A stretch of 56,981 bases of DNA, from positions 1 through 56,981 of the forward strand of contig CALUPL010000075.1 of assembly GCA_944322635.1 (NCBI GenBank), given 5' to 3'. The DNA comes from an uncultured Mailhella sp. (GTDB lineage: Bacteria; Desulfobacterota; Desulfovibrionia; Desulfovibrionales; Desulfovibrionaceae). Below are positions 8,971 to 17,976 of the stretch, one piece after another. Each line of letters begins with the position of its first letter. Within the stretch, counting starts at the first letter, position 1. Under the pieces are notes generated by a model, which worked only from the letters and a program-made list of their open reading frames with translations, was not told the DNA's origin and did not search any database. The position numbers were made by a program, and so were the translations under genes.

Positions 8971-9900
8971 TCAGACCAGAGGCACGGCCGTCTTCAGCTG
9001 CTTTTTGAGGCCTTCAACATGTTCTGTGGACATGCTGTGAAGGTCCTTCAGAGGATAGGACTTCCCCATGAATTCATATTTGGCGGAGCCGAAATTATGG
9101 AAGGGCAGCAGCTCATAGCGAACTTTTTTCGAGCGGGCATTTTTCTCAATGAAATCGGCAATGGTCTGAAGCTGTTGCACATCATCGTTGACGCCGGGGA
9201 TGACGGGAGTTCGCACGGTAACGGGCTTGTCGGGAAATTCCTCGCAAAGGTGTGCGAAGTTTTCCAGAATGAGACGGTTCGGAACTCCCGTGTTCTTTTC
9301 ATGCAGCTCTGAGGAAAAGAGCTTGATGTCGTAGAAAATGAAGTCCAGCCTTTCGAAGACGGGACGGGCCTTTTCCCATTCGGAGCACCCCGTGGTTTCA
9401 ATGGCCGTTTCAAGCCCTTCTTCCTTTGCTCTTTCAAGCAGGGCCACGGCAAATTCCGGCTGAAGAAGCGGTTCTCCTCCGCTCAGCGTGAGTCCGCCTC
9501 CGGAACGGGAGTAGAACGCCTCATCGGCCTTCACCTTCTTTATGACTTCATCGACAGACATGAGCTTTCCCATGCGTTCGAGGGCCTTTGCCGGGCAAAT
9601 CTCCACGCAGGCCATGCAGGAGGAGCACAACTCCCTTTGAATGAGAACCCGGCCGTCTTCGTTCTGCCCTACGGCTTTCTGCGGACATACGGAAGCACAC
9701 AGACCGCAGCTTTTCAGTGATATGCATTTGTCGCTTTTGACGGCGAGTTCGGGACGGCTGGTCATGCCTTCGGGATTGGAGCACCAGCGGCAGCGCAGCG
9801 GACACCCTTTGAAAAAGACGAGAGTTCGTATGCCCGGGCCGTCGTGCAGGCAGAATTTCTGAATGTTGAAGATAAGTCCGAGAGGCACTTCTCGCTGCAT
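8971..9900 (-). CDS. Glycyl radical enzyme activating enzyme (radical SAM) of cluster 1
   Basis: This 309-residue enzyme is predicted to cleave S-adenosylmethionine and abstract a hydrogen from the glycine of its partner GRE, here the 825-residue protein encoded first in the same operon. The radical SAM triad is in GCPLRCRWC (CxxxCxxC). Two ferredoxin-type inserts follow, CGLCASVCP and CSSCMACVEICP, as in activases of the choline lyase, diol dehydratase and sulfonate lyase type. SGGEPLLQ is the SAM-binding GGE motif. It is the last gene of the operon, 60 bases after the dehydrogenase, with a hairpin in the gap, and is followed by the terminator at 8905-8955. Confidence 0.93.
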   Translation of the reverse strand: MQREVPLGLIFNIQKFCLHDGPGIRTLVFFKGCPLRCRWCSNPEGMTSRPELAVKSDKCISLKSCGLCASVCPQKAVGQNEDGRVLIQRELCSSCMACVEICPAKALERMGKLMSVDEVIKKVKADEAFYSRSGGGLTLSGGEPLLQPEFAVALLERAKEEGLETAIETTGCSEWEKARPVFERLDFIFYDIKLFSSELHEKNTGVPNRLILENFAHLCEEFPDKPVTVRTPVIPGVNDDVQQLQTIADFIEKNARSKKVRYELLPFHNFGSAKYEFMGKSYPLKDLHSMSTEHVEGLKKQLKTAVPLV

Positions 9901-9919
9901 ATGACGATCCTCCAGAGAG

Positions 9920-9954
9920 GCGGAACCGGCCCTTTTCAGGGAAACCGGCTCCGC
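9920..9954 (-). repeat. Intercistronic hairpin, dehydrogenase-activase gap
   Basis: GCGGAACCGG at 9920-9929 pairs with CCGGCTCCGC at 9945-9954 (one mismatch), with an inner CCCT/AGGG extension. There is no T run, so it is more likely an mRNA stability or processing element than a terminator. Confidence 0.5.
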
Positions 9955-9960
9955 GCGGAT

Positions 9961-10800
9961 TTAGAACATGCCGCCGTTGACGGCAAGGGTTTGTCCCGTG
10001 ATGTACGAAGCGGCGTCGCTGGCCAGGAAGGCGACGGTGTTGGCCTGTTCCTGAACGGTGCTGAAGCGGCCGAGCGGAATCAGTTCAAGAAAGAGTTCGT
10101 AGCCTTCTTCCGTCATGTTTTCCATGAAACGTTCCTTCCAGCCGGCTTCCTCCATTTCACACATGCCGGGAGCAACGGCGTTGACGGCAACGCCCGCACC
10201 GGCGACTTCCAGAGCCAGACTGCGAGTAAAGGCGACGACGCCGCCCTTGGCGGAGCTGTAATGCGGACTGTGGGCGCTGAGATTGGCCAGCCCGGCAATG
10301 GAAGCCATGTTGACGATCCTGCCGTAATGCTTTGGTTCCATGATCTTGAGGGCTTCGCGGCAGCAGTAGAACACGCTGTTCAGATTGTTGTGGATGAAGG
10401 CTTCCCAATCTTCATCGGACATGTTTTTCGTAATTTCGAGCGAGTACTTGGGGCCGGGTTTCCCCACGAGGCGGAGGAACTTCAGGCGGTCGGCGTATCC
10501 TTTGGGATTGGAGCGGAGGGTCGCCGCGTTGTTGACCAGAATGTCCAGCGTTCCGTAGTGTTCCAGAACCTTGGCGAACATGGCCTTGACGGACTCGCTG
10601 CTGCCGACGTCGCACTGTACGGGAAAAACGTCATATCCCATGGCGCGCAGGGACTCGGCTATCTTTTCATTCTTAGCCTGTGTTCTTCCGCAGAAGGCGA
10701 CACGTGCTCCCTCCGCAGCCAGAGTCTTTACGATGCACAGTCCTATTCCCTGAGTTCCGCCGGTGACCAGAGCGACTTTTCCCTGAAGATGAAGATTCAT
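9961..10800 (-). CDS. Short-chain dehydrogenase/reductase of the GRE-TRAP operon
   Basis: A 279-residue classical SDR with the nucleotide-binding TGGTQGIG (residues 13-20), NNAA (90-93) and the catalytic Ser167, Tyr181 and Lys185 (HYSSAK). Substrate is unknown. Family members oxidise alcohols or reduce ketones with NAD(P)(H). About 25 extra residues lie between NNAA and the NNLNSVF helix, which may shape a special pocket. Its place between the TRAP permease and the GRE activase suggests it converts the imported substrate into the GRE substrate, or reduces the GRE product. The start was set at 10800 because AAGGAG lies just upstream and the Rossmann fold begins immediately; the open frame extends further without support. 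Confidence 0.88.
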   Translation of the reverse strand: MNLHLQGKVALVTGGTQGIGLCIVKTLAAEGARVAFCGRTQAKNEKIAESLRAMGYDVFPVQCDVGSSESVKAMFAKVLEHYGTLDILVNNAATLRSNPKGYADRLKFLRLVGKPGPKYSLEITKNMSDEDWEAFIHNNLNSVFYCCREALKIMEPKHYGRIVNMASIAGLANLSAHSPHYSSAKGGVVAFTRSLALEVAGAGVAVNAVAPGMCEMEEAGWKERFMENMTEEGYELFLELIPLGRFSTVQEQANTVAFLASDAASYITGQTLAVNGGMF

Positions 10801-10871
10801 GATGTCTCCTTTACGGTGTTGAATGGATGAACGTCTTCCCGATTTTTCCGTGAAGGGACGCGTCCGTCCTG

Positions 10872-10894
10872 TCCCGGCCGGAAACCGGCCGGGA
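10872..10894 (-). repeat. Intercistronic hairpin, permease-dehydrogenase gap
   Basis: CCCGGCCGG at 10873-10881 pairs perfectly with CCGGCCGGG at 10885-10893 around AAA, with one more flanking pair. There is no T run. It sits in the 150-base gap between the TRAP permease and the dehydrogenase. Confidence 0.55.
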
Positions 10895-10950
10895 GAGAAG
10901 ACGTGCTGCGGGAAGGCAGACATGGGGGACTTTTGTGAGGAGCTTTCGGG

Positions 10951-12804
10951 CTATCGGCTCATGAGATCCGGCAGCAGCAGGGTGAGCTGCGGAACCACGT
11001 TGACGATGAAGAGAACGACGAGCAGAGCGGCGAGGAAGGGTAGCACTCCCTTGACAAGGGATTCCATGCTTACGTCGCCGATCTGACTTCCGACAAAGAG
11101 ATTCATGCCGATGGGGGGTGTGAGGAAGCCGATGGCGAGGTTGACGGTGATCAGAACGCCGAAGTGCACGAGGTCTATGCCGAATGCCTGAGCGATGGGC
11201 AGCAGTATGGGCGTCAGGATGATGATGGCGCTGAGCGGTTCCATGAAGGTGCCCACGACGAGCAGAAGCAGGTTCAGCAGCAGAAGGACGACCCACTTGT
11301 TGTCCGTCAGGCTGGTGATGACCTGGGTGATGATCTGGGGAATCTGTTCGATGGTGAGCAGCTGTCCGAAAACGGTGGCCATGGCAAAGACAAGGTTGAT
11401 GCTGGCGTAGGTGATGACGGGCTCGGTAAGATTTTCCAGCAGATTCTTCCTGTTTATGCCCTTATAGACGAAGATGCCCACGTAGAAGCCGTAGAAGGCA
11501 GCCACGGCTGCGGCTTCGGTGGGAGTCATGATGCCGCCGTAAATGCCGCCGAGAATGATGACCGGAACGGCCAGGGCCCACTTGGCCTCCCAGGCCGCAG
11601 CGCGGAGATTGCGGGAGGAGACGGACTCGGGATCGCCTTTCCAGCCGTGCTTGCGGGAAATGAAGTAGGCAACGAGCATGAGTGCGGCGCCGCAGACCAG
11701 ACCGGGAAGAATACCGCCGGCAAAGAGCTTTACGATGGATTCCTGGGCGGAGATGCCGTACATGAGAAGCGGATTGCTGGGAGGAATGATGACGCCTATG
11801 ATGCCTGCGGACGCCACGATGGCCGTGGAGAATACCCGATCGTAGCCTCTTTCCACCATGGCCGGAATGGTGATGCAGCCGATGGCGGCCACGGTGGCGG
11901 GGCCGGAGCCGCATATGGCGGCGAAGAACATGCAGGTGGCTACCGAGGCCATGGCCATGCCGCCGTAGTACTTGCCGAGCAGCTGATCGGCAAGACCGAC
12001 AAGACGGGAGGACAGGCCGCCGCCGGCCATGAAGGTGCCCGCAGCCAGGAAGAACGGAATGGCCATGAGGGCGAAGCTGTCTATGGCCGTGTAGGTCGTG
12101 GAGGCTATGTATTCGATGGGAAGGGTGTCGCATCCCCATATGGTGGCCATGCAGGCGAGGCCTATGGACACACCGAGGGGAACGCTTATCATGGCGAACG
12201 TCAGAAAATATCCGAACATGTAGGCGGCGGCGTTTCCTTCTCCGTCGGCAGAGAGCGCAGGGGCGAATATGATGCCCATGAGAACGACGGAGAGCACTGC
12301 CTTCAGAGGGCCGTAAGCCTTTATGGACTTGCCCAGTTCGATGCAGAGACGCAGTATGGTCAGGGAGAAGGCTATGGGGAGAATGAGGTACAGGAGGCCC
12401 TGAGGAATGCCCATCATGGGCGTGTACTGCTTGAATTCATTGACCATCTCTATATGTTCCCAGCCCTTGGAAACGATGAGCCCTGCCAGCAGCATGAATA
12501 CGAGGCTGGAAAGGTTGTCGATGACGGGCTGGAACCATTTGGGCAGATTGTCGTAGATGACCGTGATGCGGATGTTTGTCCGGTATTTTACGCACAGCGG
12601 GAGCGCCAGATAGGTGATCCAAACGCAGAGAGAACGGGAGAGCTCTTCGGTCCAGCTCAGGGAGGCAGCGTCGGGAAAAAATCCGCCGATGATGTACCGG
12701 TAGAAGGTTTGAAGAAAGACGATGTGAATGATCAGCAGAAGACCGAAGGCAAGCAGGTATTTTTCCGCGTATTCGTCACACCAGTGCAGAATCCTTTTGA
12801 TCAT
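10951..12804 (-). CDS. TRAP transporter fused small-and-large permease (DctQM type)
   Basis: A 617-residue inner-membrane protein. The first 170 or so residues form the four-helix DctQ-like part. After a short join, the DctM-like part follows, with glycine-rich hydrophobic segments such as GSGPATVAAIG and IPPSNPLL typical of the ion-coupled large subunit. With the binding protein encoded upstream it should import an organic acid or sulfonate using the sodium gradient. Related fused TRAP permeases accompany isethionate and dihydroxypropanesulfonate lyases in Desulfovibrionaceae. It begins 67 bases after the binding-protein gene, behind a strong hairpin. Confidence 0.92.
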   Translation of the reverse strand: MIKRILHWCDEYAEKYLLAFGLLLIIHIVFLQTFYRYIIGGFFPDAASLSWTEELSRSLCVWITYLALPLCVKYRTNIRITVIYDNLPKWFQPVIDNLSSLVFMLLAGLIVSKGWEHIEMVNEFKQYTPMMGIPQGLLYLILPIAFSLTILRLCIELGKSIKAYGPLKAVLSVVLMGIIFAPALSADGEGNAAAYMFGYFLTFAMISVPLGVSIGLACMATIWGCDTLPIEYIASTTYTAIDSFALMAIPFFLAAGTFMAGGGLSSRLVGLADQLLGKYYGGMAMASVATCMFFAAICGSGPATVAAIGCITIPAMVERGYDRVFSTAIVASAGIIGVIIPPSNPLLMYGISAQESIVKLFAGGILPGLVCGAALMLVAYFISRKHGWKGDPESVSSRNLRAAAWEAKWALAVPVIILGGIYGGIMTPTEAAAVAAFYGFYVGIFVYKGINRKNLLENLTEPVITYASINLVFAMATVFGQLLTIEQIPQIITQVITSLTDNKWVVLLLLNLLLLVVGTFMEPLSAIIILTPILLPIAQAFGIDLVHFGVLITVNLAIGFLTPPIGMNLFVGSQIGDVSMESLVKGVLPFLAALLVVLFIVNVVPQLTLLLPDLMSR

Positions 12805-12836
12805 GGGGCAGCTCCTCGAAGTGTTTTAGTGAAAAG

Positions 12837-12864
12837 GGCTGCGGGACGTGCTCGTCCCGCAGCC
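12837..12864 (-). terminator. Intercistronic hairpin / partial terminator after the TRAP binding-protein gene
   Basis: A perfect 12-bp stem (12837-12848 with 12853-12864, GGCTGCGGGACG) has a 4-base loop and, on the minus strand, is followed by CCCTTTTC. It probably lets part of the transcripts stop after the binding-protein gene, which is usually needed in excess over the permease. Confidence 0.65.
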
Positions 12865-12871
12865 GGCACAT

Positions 12872-13891
12872 TTACTGGAGTGCCTTCTGAACCTGAGCAA
12901 AGGTTTCAGGAGAGATCTTATCGGGGAACATGTCCCAGATGGGACGGACGAGATTGTCGAACTTGGCCAGTTCCTCAGGACTGAGGGCTATGATTTCCAT
13001 GCCTTCCTTGGTCAGGAATTCACGGGCGGCTCTTTCCTGGCGGTTGAATTCCTCGCGTTCGTAGTTCACGGCTTCCTGAGAGGATTCGATGATGATTTTC
13101 TGCTGTTCGGGCGTGAGCTTTTTGAACTTGCGCAGATTCATCACCACAGGGCTCATGTAGTAGTTGTAGTCGGTCAGCAGGGCGTACTTGGCAATTTCAG
13201 CATCCTGATTCATGGTGGCAAACGAGGCGAGCGGCAGACCCATGGCGTCGATGGCGCCCTGGCGCATGGCGGTAAGCACTTCGCCGAAGCTCATGGCCAC
13301 GGGGTAGATGCCGAGAGCTTCGCACAGTTCGCGCTCGACTATGGAGTCGGTAATGCGCATTTTGAGTCCCTTGAGCCCCTCAACGGTCGTCACGCGCTTG
13401 TTGCGCAGCAGATGCTGCCGGCAGCCCGTTTCAGGGTAGAAGAGAGGCTGCAGCCCCACGCTGTTGAGCTTGCCGCGCAGGTAGGTGCCGAGTTCTCCGG
13501 AGTCCAGTGCCGTGTAGAGCTTGGCACGGTTTGCGTCGGTAGGCAGAATGTAGTGCGGAAGGTCGAACACCAGAAAGTCGCTGCAGAACAGGGAAAGGTT
13601 GCTCTGTGAGGCGATGGCTATGTCGATGGTGCCTTTCTGGCAGGCTTCGAGCGCTACGCGTTCGCCGCCGAGTGCGGCGTTGAAGAAGATCTGTACCTTG
13701 ATGGATCCGCCGGATTTCTGTTCCACCAGTTCCTTGAACTTCTGCAGTCCCATGCCGAGATGATCCGTGGCGGTGGTGACGGAGGCCAGACGCAGCTTGA
13801 GCGGCCCGGCTTGCGCCTGAGTGGCGAACGAGGGGGCGAACTGGCTCAGGCAGGTGAGGGTAAGCAGAGAAGCGAGCAGTTTTTTCATCAT
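12872..13891 (-). CDS. TRAP transporter substrate-binding protein (DctP type)
   Basis: A 339-residue secreted protein that captures the substrate in the periplasm and hands it to the fused permease encoded next. A signal peptide (MMKK, hydrophobic stretch, then ATQAQA) ends near residue 28. The mature part shows DctP text such as LRLASVTTATDHLGMG, LGGERVALEACQKGTIDIAI and LKGLKMRITDS; the arginine of KMRI is the conserved ligand-binding arginine of this family and usually contacts a carboxylate or sulfonate. It follows the GRE gene by 75 bases. The next in-frame ATG (13888) is an equally possible start. Confidence 0.93.
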   Translation of the reverse strand: MMKKLLASLLTLTCLSQFAPSFATQAQAGPLKLRLASVTTATDHLGMGLQKFKELVEQKSGGSIKVQIFFNAALGGERVALEACQKGTIDIAIASQSNLSLFCSDFLVFDLPHYILPTDANRAKLYTALDSGELGTYLRGKLNSVGLQPLFYPETGCRQHLLRNKRVTTVEGLKGLKMRITDSIVERELCEALGIYPVAMSFGEVLTAMRQGAIDAMGLPLASFATMNQDAEIAKYALLTDYNYYMSPVVMNLRKFKKLTPEQQKIIIESSQEAVNYEREEFNRQERAAREFLTKEGMEIIALSPEELAKFDNLVRPIWDMFPDKISPETFAQVQKALQ

Positions 13892-13923
13892 GCATTCCTT
13901 TGGGATACAGGTGTACGGGGAAG

Positions 13924-13936
13924 GCTCTTCGAGAGC
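13924..13936 (-). repeat. Small hairpin in the GRE-dctP gap
   Basis: GCTCT at 13924-13928 pairs with AGAGC at 13932-13936 around a 3-base loop. It is the weakest of the four gap hairpins in this operon. Confidence 0.4.
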
Positions 13937-13966
13937 TTTCTTGCAGAGGAAATGGCAATGGAAAAA

Positions 13967-16444
13967 TCAGATGCTGTGTTCCGTGCGGGCGATGATTTCG
14001 TCCTGCAGCTTGGGAGACAGTTCGCAGAAGTAGGCGCTGTATCCGGCAACACGGACAATGAGGTTGCGATAGTTGGCAGGATCGGCCTTGGCCTTTTCAA
14101 GCGTGCTCTTGTTGATGACGTTGAACTGCACGTGCCAGAGGCGGAGATCGCACCAGGTGCGTATGAAGTGCATCAGCTTGCGGGTGCCTTCATCACCGGC
14201 CAGGGCGGTGGGAGACCATTTGATGTTCAGCAGTCTGGCCGCTCGTTCCGTGTAGCCTTCGTGCTTGATGTGCTTGTTGGAAAGCAGAACGGCGGTGGGG
14301 CCCTGCGTGTCGCAGCCGTGGGAGGCGCCGCAGCCTTCGGAGAGGTATTCCCAGGCAAGACGACCGTTGGGGGTGGCGCTTATGCGCTTGCCGGCAAGAA
14401 TGTGGTTCGTGACGGGCACCATGCGGCTGGAGAATATTTCTCCGTGCAGGCCGCGATATTTTGACACGAACTCGGCGGTGATGGCATCAAGTTCACGGCC
14501 CACGGCATCGGCGTAGGGATCGTCGTTGCCGTACTTGGGCGCGTTGAGCGCCAGCTGACGAATGACTTCGTACCCCTTGAAGTTGGCGTCCAGAGCATCC
14601 ATCAGTTCCGCCATGGTGAAGCGTTTTTCCTCATACACGAGCTTTTTCACGGCTACCACGGAATCGACCAGAGTGGCGAAGCCTACCTGATCCATGTAGA
14701 TTTCACGGAAGCTGTTGGGCACGTATTCGTAAATGCCCGTGGATGCTGCGCGGCAGGCGGGAGTGGTTACGGACTGGAACGGGGCGGCAAGAATGGTGGG
14801 TTTCACTCTGTCCGCCACGGCCTGCTGCACGGTGGCCTGATACAGCAGATACTCATACTGCTTGCGCAGAGCGGCGTAGAATTCCTCATACGTCGTGAAG
14901 TTTCTCGGATCGCCGGTTTCCAGGCCGAAGGGACGCGGTCCGAGGCTGAGAAGACGTCCGTTGCGCAGCGTCAGTTCCACGACGGCGGCCAGATTGAGGA
15001 AGGGGCCGGGATTCACATAGCTTTCGCGCTGGGCAATGCGCACTTCCGTGCAGCCGGAGCAGGCAAAGTCGAAGGCATCCTTCAGCTTTTCACCCTTGGC
15101 CACATAAAGGGGAATGATTTCCTCGTCATTGATGAGCTTGGGGAAGCCCTGACCGTCCTTGATGGTTTCGCAGCAGGCCTTCAGGAAGCGGTCCGGGGTG
15201 CCGGAATGAATGCGGGCGGCGAGGTCGGGATACGGAATGGGAAAATCGCGCTTTGATTCGAGAATGAGATAGGAAAGTTCGTTGGTGGCGTCCTTGCCGT
15301 CCGGGGTCTGGCCGCCGATGGTGACCGTTTCGAAGTGGGCAAAGCCGTCGTGCGTGGCCCCGTAGTTGTCGGAGGTGAACAGAATGGGAATCTGGGCCAG
15401 ATTCAGCCAGAAGCATTCCAGAAGTTCACGGGCCTGCAGTCTTGTAAGCGTGCCTTCCTCAAGGTCGCGGCTGTAGTACGGATACAGGAACTGATCCATT
15501 CTTCCGTTGCCGAGGCCTGCGCCTATGTGCTGTTCCAGGCGGGAGAACGCGGCGATGAACCACTGCAGCTGAAGGGCTTCCCAGAAGTTGCGGGGCGGAT
15601 TTTCCGCGACCCAGGAGCAGTTTTCCGCAATGCGTTCGAGTTCAGCCTTCCGCTTGGGGTTCGCTTCTTCGGCGGCCAGTCGTGCGGCTTCGGCGGCATA
15701 GCGTTTTGCATAGAGGGAGAAGGCTTGCAGCGTGACGATGCACGATTCCCAGAATCCGCCGAATTCGATATATTCCGATGGGTTCTTTTTGAATGCTTCG
15801 AGTTTTTCGTTGGCTTCCTTCAGCAGTCCGCAGACGCCGCGTTTCAGGAAGCCGGGATAATCGACGTTCCAGTTGAGGGAGGAGCGGCCCGTCGTTCCCT
15901 GAACCACGATGGCCTGCTGTACGGTATGGTTGGAGGGATCGTCACCATAGAAGAAGCGGCGGGTTTCCGGGGGCATGTTGTCGGCGTAGGCCTGGGCGTA
16001 GCTCTTGTTTTTCCAGTACGGATATATTTCTTCACGAATGACGGTCAGATCTTCGGGGTCGATGTGGTAGGGGCTGACGGTTCGCTGGGATGCCGTTTCG
16101 ATCTCCATGAGAACGGAGCCTTCCAGTTCGGGGTACAGAATGCCTCTGCGACCCATGATGCCGGAGGTCTTTCCCACAATAAGTTCATCTTCGGCGATGA
16201 GTACGGGAATGTGTTCGGCAATGTGCAGAAGAGCCTTTGCCCAGCGCATGGGCAGGTATTCTCCTTCGGTCTGCTTCATGGACTCGGTGAAAAGCCACCC
16301 GCGGCTTATGTCCATGCAGACGGGAGCATCGCGTATCCGTTCGGCGATGCGGAGAGTCCGTTCACGGTTGGATATATGGGAAGTAACTTTTGCGCTGAGG
16401 TTCTGTTCCTGAGGCGTCATAACCGTATTCGTGCAGACTTGCAT
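13967..16444 (-). CDS. Glycyl radical enzyme 1, candidate sulfonate C-S lyase or dehydratase
   Basis: An 825-residue GRE. The catalytic cysteine and acid/base glutamate are Cys465 and Glu467 in SGCTE, and the radical glycine is Gly801 in RVAGYSAYF. Cys-x-Glu marks the eliminating GREs (diol, choline, hydroxyproline and sulfonate lyases), not pyruvate formate-lyase, which has Cys-Cys. Its numbering is close to that of the isethionate lyase IslA as I recall it (Cys468, Glu470, Gly805). Arg187 and Asn191 sit where I expect the IslA sulfonate-binding Arg189/Gln193 pair, by spacing to the cysteine. With a TRAP transporter in the operon, a sulfonate or related substrate is likely but unproven. It is the first gene of the operon, ATG with GAGGGAGG upstream. 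Confidence 0.9.
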   Translation of the reverse strand: MQVCTNTVMTPQEQNLSAKVTSHISNRERTLRIAERIRDAPVCMDISRGWLFTESMKQTEGEYLPMRWAKALLHIAEHIPVLIAEDELIVGKTSGIMGRRGILYPELEGSVLMEIETASQRTVSPYHIDPEDLTVIREEIYPYWKNKSYAQAYADNMPPETRRFFYGDDPSNHTVQQAIVVQGTTGRSSLNWNVDYPGFLKRGVCGLLKEANEKLEAFKKNPSEYIEFGGFWESCIVTLQAFSLYAKRYAAEAARLAAEEANPKRKAELERIAENCSWVAENPPRNFWEALQLQWFIAAFSRLEQHIGAGLGNGRMDQFLYPYYSRDLEEGTLTRLQARELLECFWLNLAQIPILFTSDNYGATHDGFAHFETVTIGGQTPDGKDATNELSYLILESKRDFPIPYPDLAARIHSGTPDRFLKACCETIKDGQGFPKLINDEEIIPLYVAKGEKLKDAFDFACSGCTEVRIAQRESYVNPGPFLNLAAVVELTLRNGRLLSLGPRPFGLETGDPRNFTTYEEFYAALRKQYEYLLYQATVQQAVADRVKPTILAAPFQSVTTPACRAASTGIYEYVPNSFREIYMDQVGFATLVDSVVAVKKLVYEEKRFTMAELMDALDANFKGYEVIRQLALNAPKYGNDDPYADAVGRELDAITAEFVSKYRGLHGEIFSSRMVPVTNHILAGKRISATPNGRLAWEYLSEGCGASHGCDTQGPTAVLLSNKHIKHEGYTERAARLLNIKWSPTALAGDEGTRKLMHFIRTWCDLRLWHVQFNVINKSTLEKAKADPANYRNLIVRVAGYSAYFCELSPKLQDEIIARTEHSI

Positions 16445-17037
16445 AGAAAACCTCCCTCTGTAGAGACGGGCTGTAAAATTTTTGGCTGTAGGAAGCCTTC
16501 AGAAAGATCATTGTATCGAAGAAGAACTTTTGACAAGTTCCGTTTTTTTTATATGACTGTCTTGTTATGAATTTTTTTCATAGCCAAATTATTTTGAACT
16601 ATGATATTATATTATAATATATTGATATTATTTAATAATATTTTATAAACAGCGTATCTTGGGCGGAATAAATGGAAAAAGCCACAATTTGTACATAAAG
16701 GAGCAAGGTGCAGAGTTACGAAAAAAAATAATTAAAACAATATGATATTTAATTAATTATAAATATCACAAACCGCTGTAAACGATGGAAAAATCTGTCC
16801 GCGCAAGGCCTTTGACGGGGAAAATTTCGTCGGTGGTTATCGGACATAAATGATCGCCTGGGCGGTTCGGAGCTTTTCAGCTTTCGAAAAGGCGATAAAA
16901 TCTAAAAATAATGAAAATAAACCATGATGTTTTTCATTAATAATATGTTTTTTGAATAAAATTGTAATGTAATTATTGCAACTACAACGGTGAATATTCT
17001 TTTGAATGGAATTTTATTTATGCCATGGAGGTGATAA
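16445..17037. other. AT-rich divergent regulatory region between GRE1 and lysR
   Basis: No gene is seen. The stretch 16560-17037 is very AT-rich, with short near-palindromic TATTATATTATAATATATTGATATT-like text around 16600-16650 that could hold LysR-type sites and promoters for both directions. I could not place a definite -35/-10 pair and found no -24/-12 element. Confidence 0.5.
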
Positions 17038-17976
17038 ATGAGACTTGAACAGCTTGAGTTCTTGCTGGAAATTTCAAAACTGCATTCCATCAGTTCAACT
17101 GCAACAAAATATTATATTTCTCCTTCCGCTGTAAGCAAAAGCATAAAAGCCTTGGAAGATGAATTGGAAATTACGCTGTTGAACAGAACGAACTCGGGCG
17201 TTGAAGTTACTGATGAAGGAAAACATATTCTTGTTTATGCAAAAAATATAATTCACAATGTAGAATGTATTTATAATATTTCAAAAGAGATTAGTAATAA
17301 AAACATCATGAATAGAAAAATGAATATACGTATTGCTACAACTCCTGCAGTTCTTGAATCCGTACTTCAAAAGGCCATTACGAACATTTATAAACTTTAT
17401 CCGAATTTGAATATGGATATTCATGTCATATCTACCAATGAGCATGAATTCATACGCCAGAACAGCGAGTTCGATATTATTTTTCTCAGTGATGTTTATG
17501 ACGTGAAGACGGGAAGAACGACACAGTATGTCGGAGAGCCGTATGCCGGTCGCCATGAGGAGGAGATTTTCAGTGTGGAACTCATGATGGTGACCAGGTC
17601 CGGGTTTCCGCATCCTGCACGGTCGGGAGTGGATATGGGAAAACTTGTGGGAGCAAAGTATATACTGAACTATTCTGCAAGACTGGAAGACAATATTTTC
17701 CCCAAGGCACTGTTTGAAAAGACAGATTCAAAGATATTGATGAAAAGTGACAACATTTTGACCATAAAAAAAGGAATACGAGAGTTTAACGGTATTTATA
17801 TAGGAGACAGAATACGAATAGAGATGAATTTTTCAGAGGATGAAAACTTTGAATTTTTTCCTGTTAAAAATCTGTTCTGCCGCTTTAGTGCCATTTATGC
17901 GGAAGATAACGAACATATTCAGGTAATTCAGGAGATCATCAACAATTGTAGAAAGCAGAAGAGATTTATTAGATAA
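17038..17976 (+). CDS. LysR-family transcriptional regulator, AT-rich, divergent from the GRE1 operon
   Basis: A 312-residue LysR-type regulator. The N-terminal winged helix-turn-helix (MRLEQLEFLLEISK, SISSTATKYYISPSAVSKSIKALEDEL) is clear, followed by the effector-binding domain from about residue 95. By gene position it should control the divergent GRE1-TRAP operon, with the imported substrate or an intermediate as effector. The start has an unusually strong GGAGGTGATA site. Its base composition is far more AT-rich than all neighbours, with many AAA, ATA and TTT codons, so it was probably acquired separately. The effector domain is poorly conserved and I cannot name a ligand. Confidence 0.9.
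   Translation: MRLEQLEFLLEISKLHSISSTATKYYISPSAVSKSIKALEDELEITLLNRTNSGVEVTDEGKHILVYAKNIIHNVECIYNISKEISNKNIMNRKMNIRIATTPAVLESVLQKAITNIYKLYPNLNMDIHVISTNEHEFIRQNSEFDIIFLSDVYDVKTGRTTQYVGEPYAGRHEEEIFSVELMMVTRSGFPHPARSGVDMGKLVGAKYILNYSARLEDNIFPKALFEKTDSKILMKSDNILTIKKGIREFNGIYIGDRIRIEMNFSEDENFEFFPVKNLFCRFSAIYAEDNEHIQVIQEIINNCRKQKRFIR

Noticed and set aside
13967..16444. Bacterial microcompartment association of GRE1
   Set aside because: No shell-protein gene or encapsulation peptide is seen in or near the operon.
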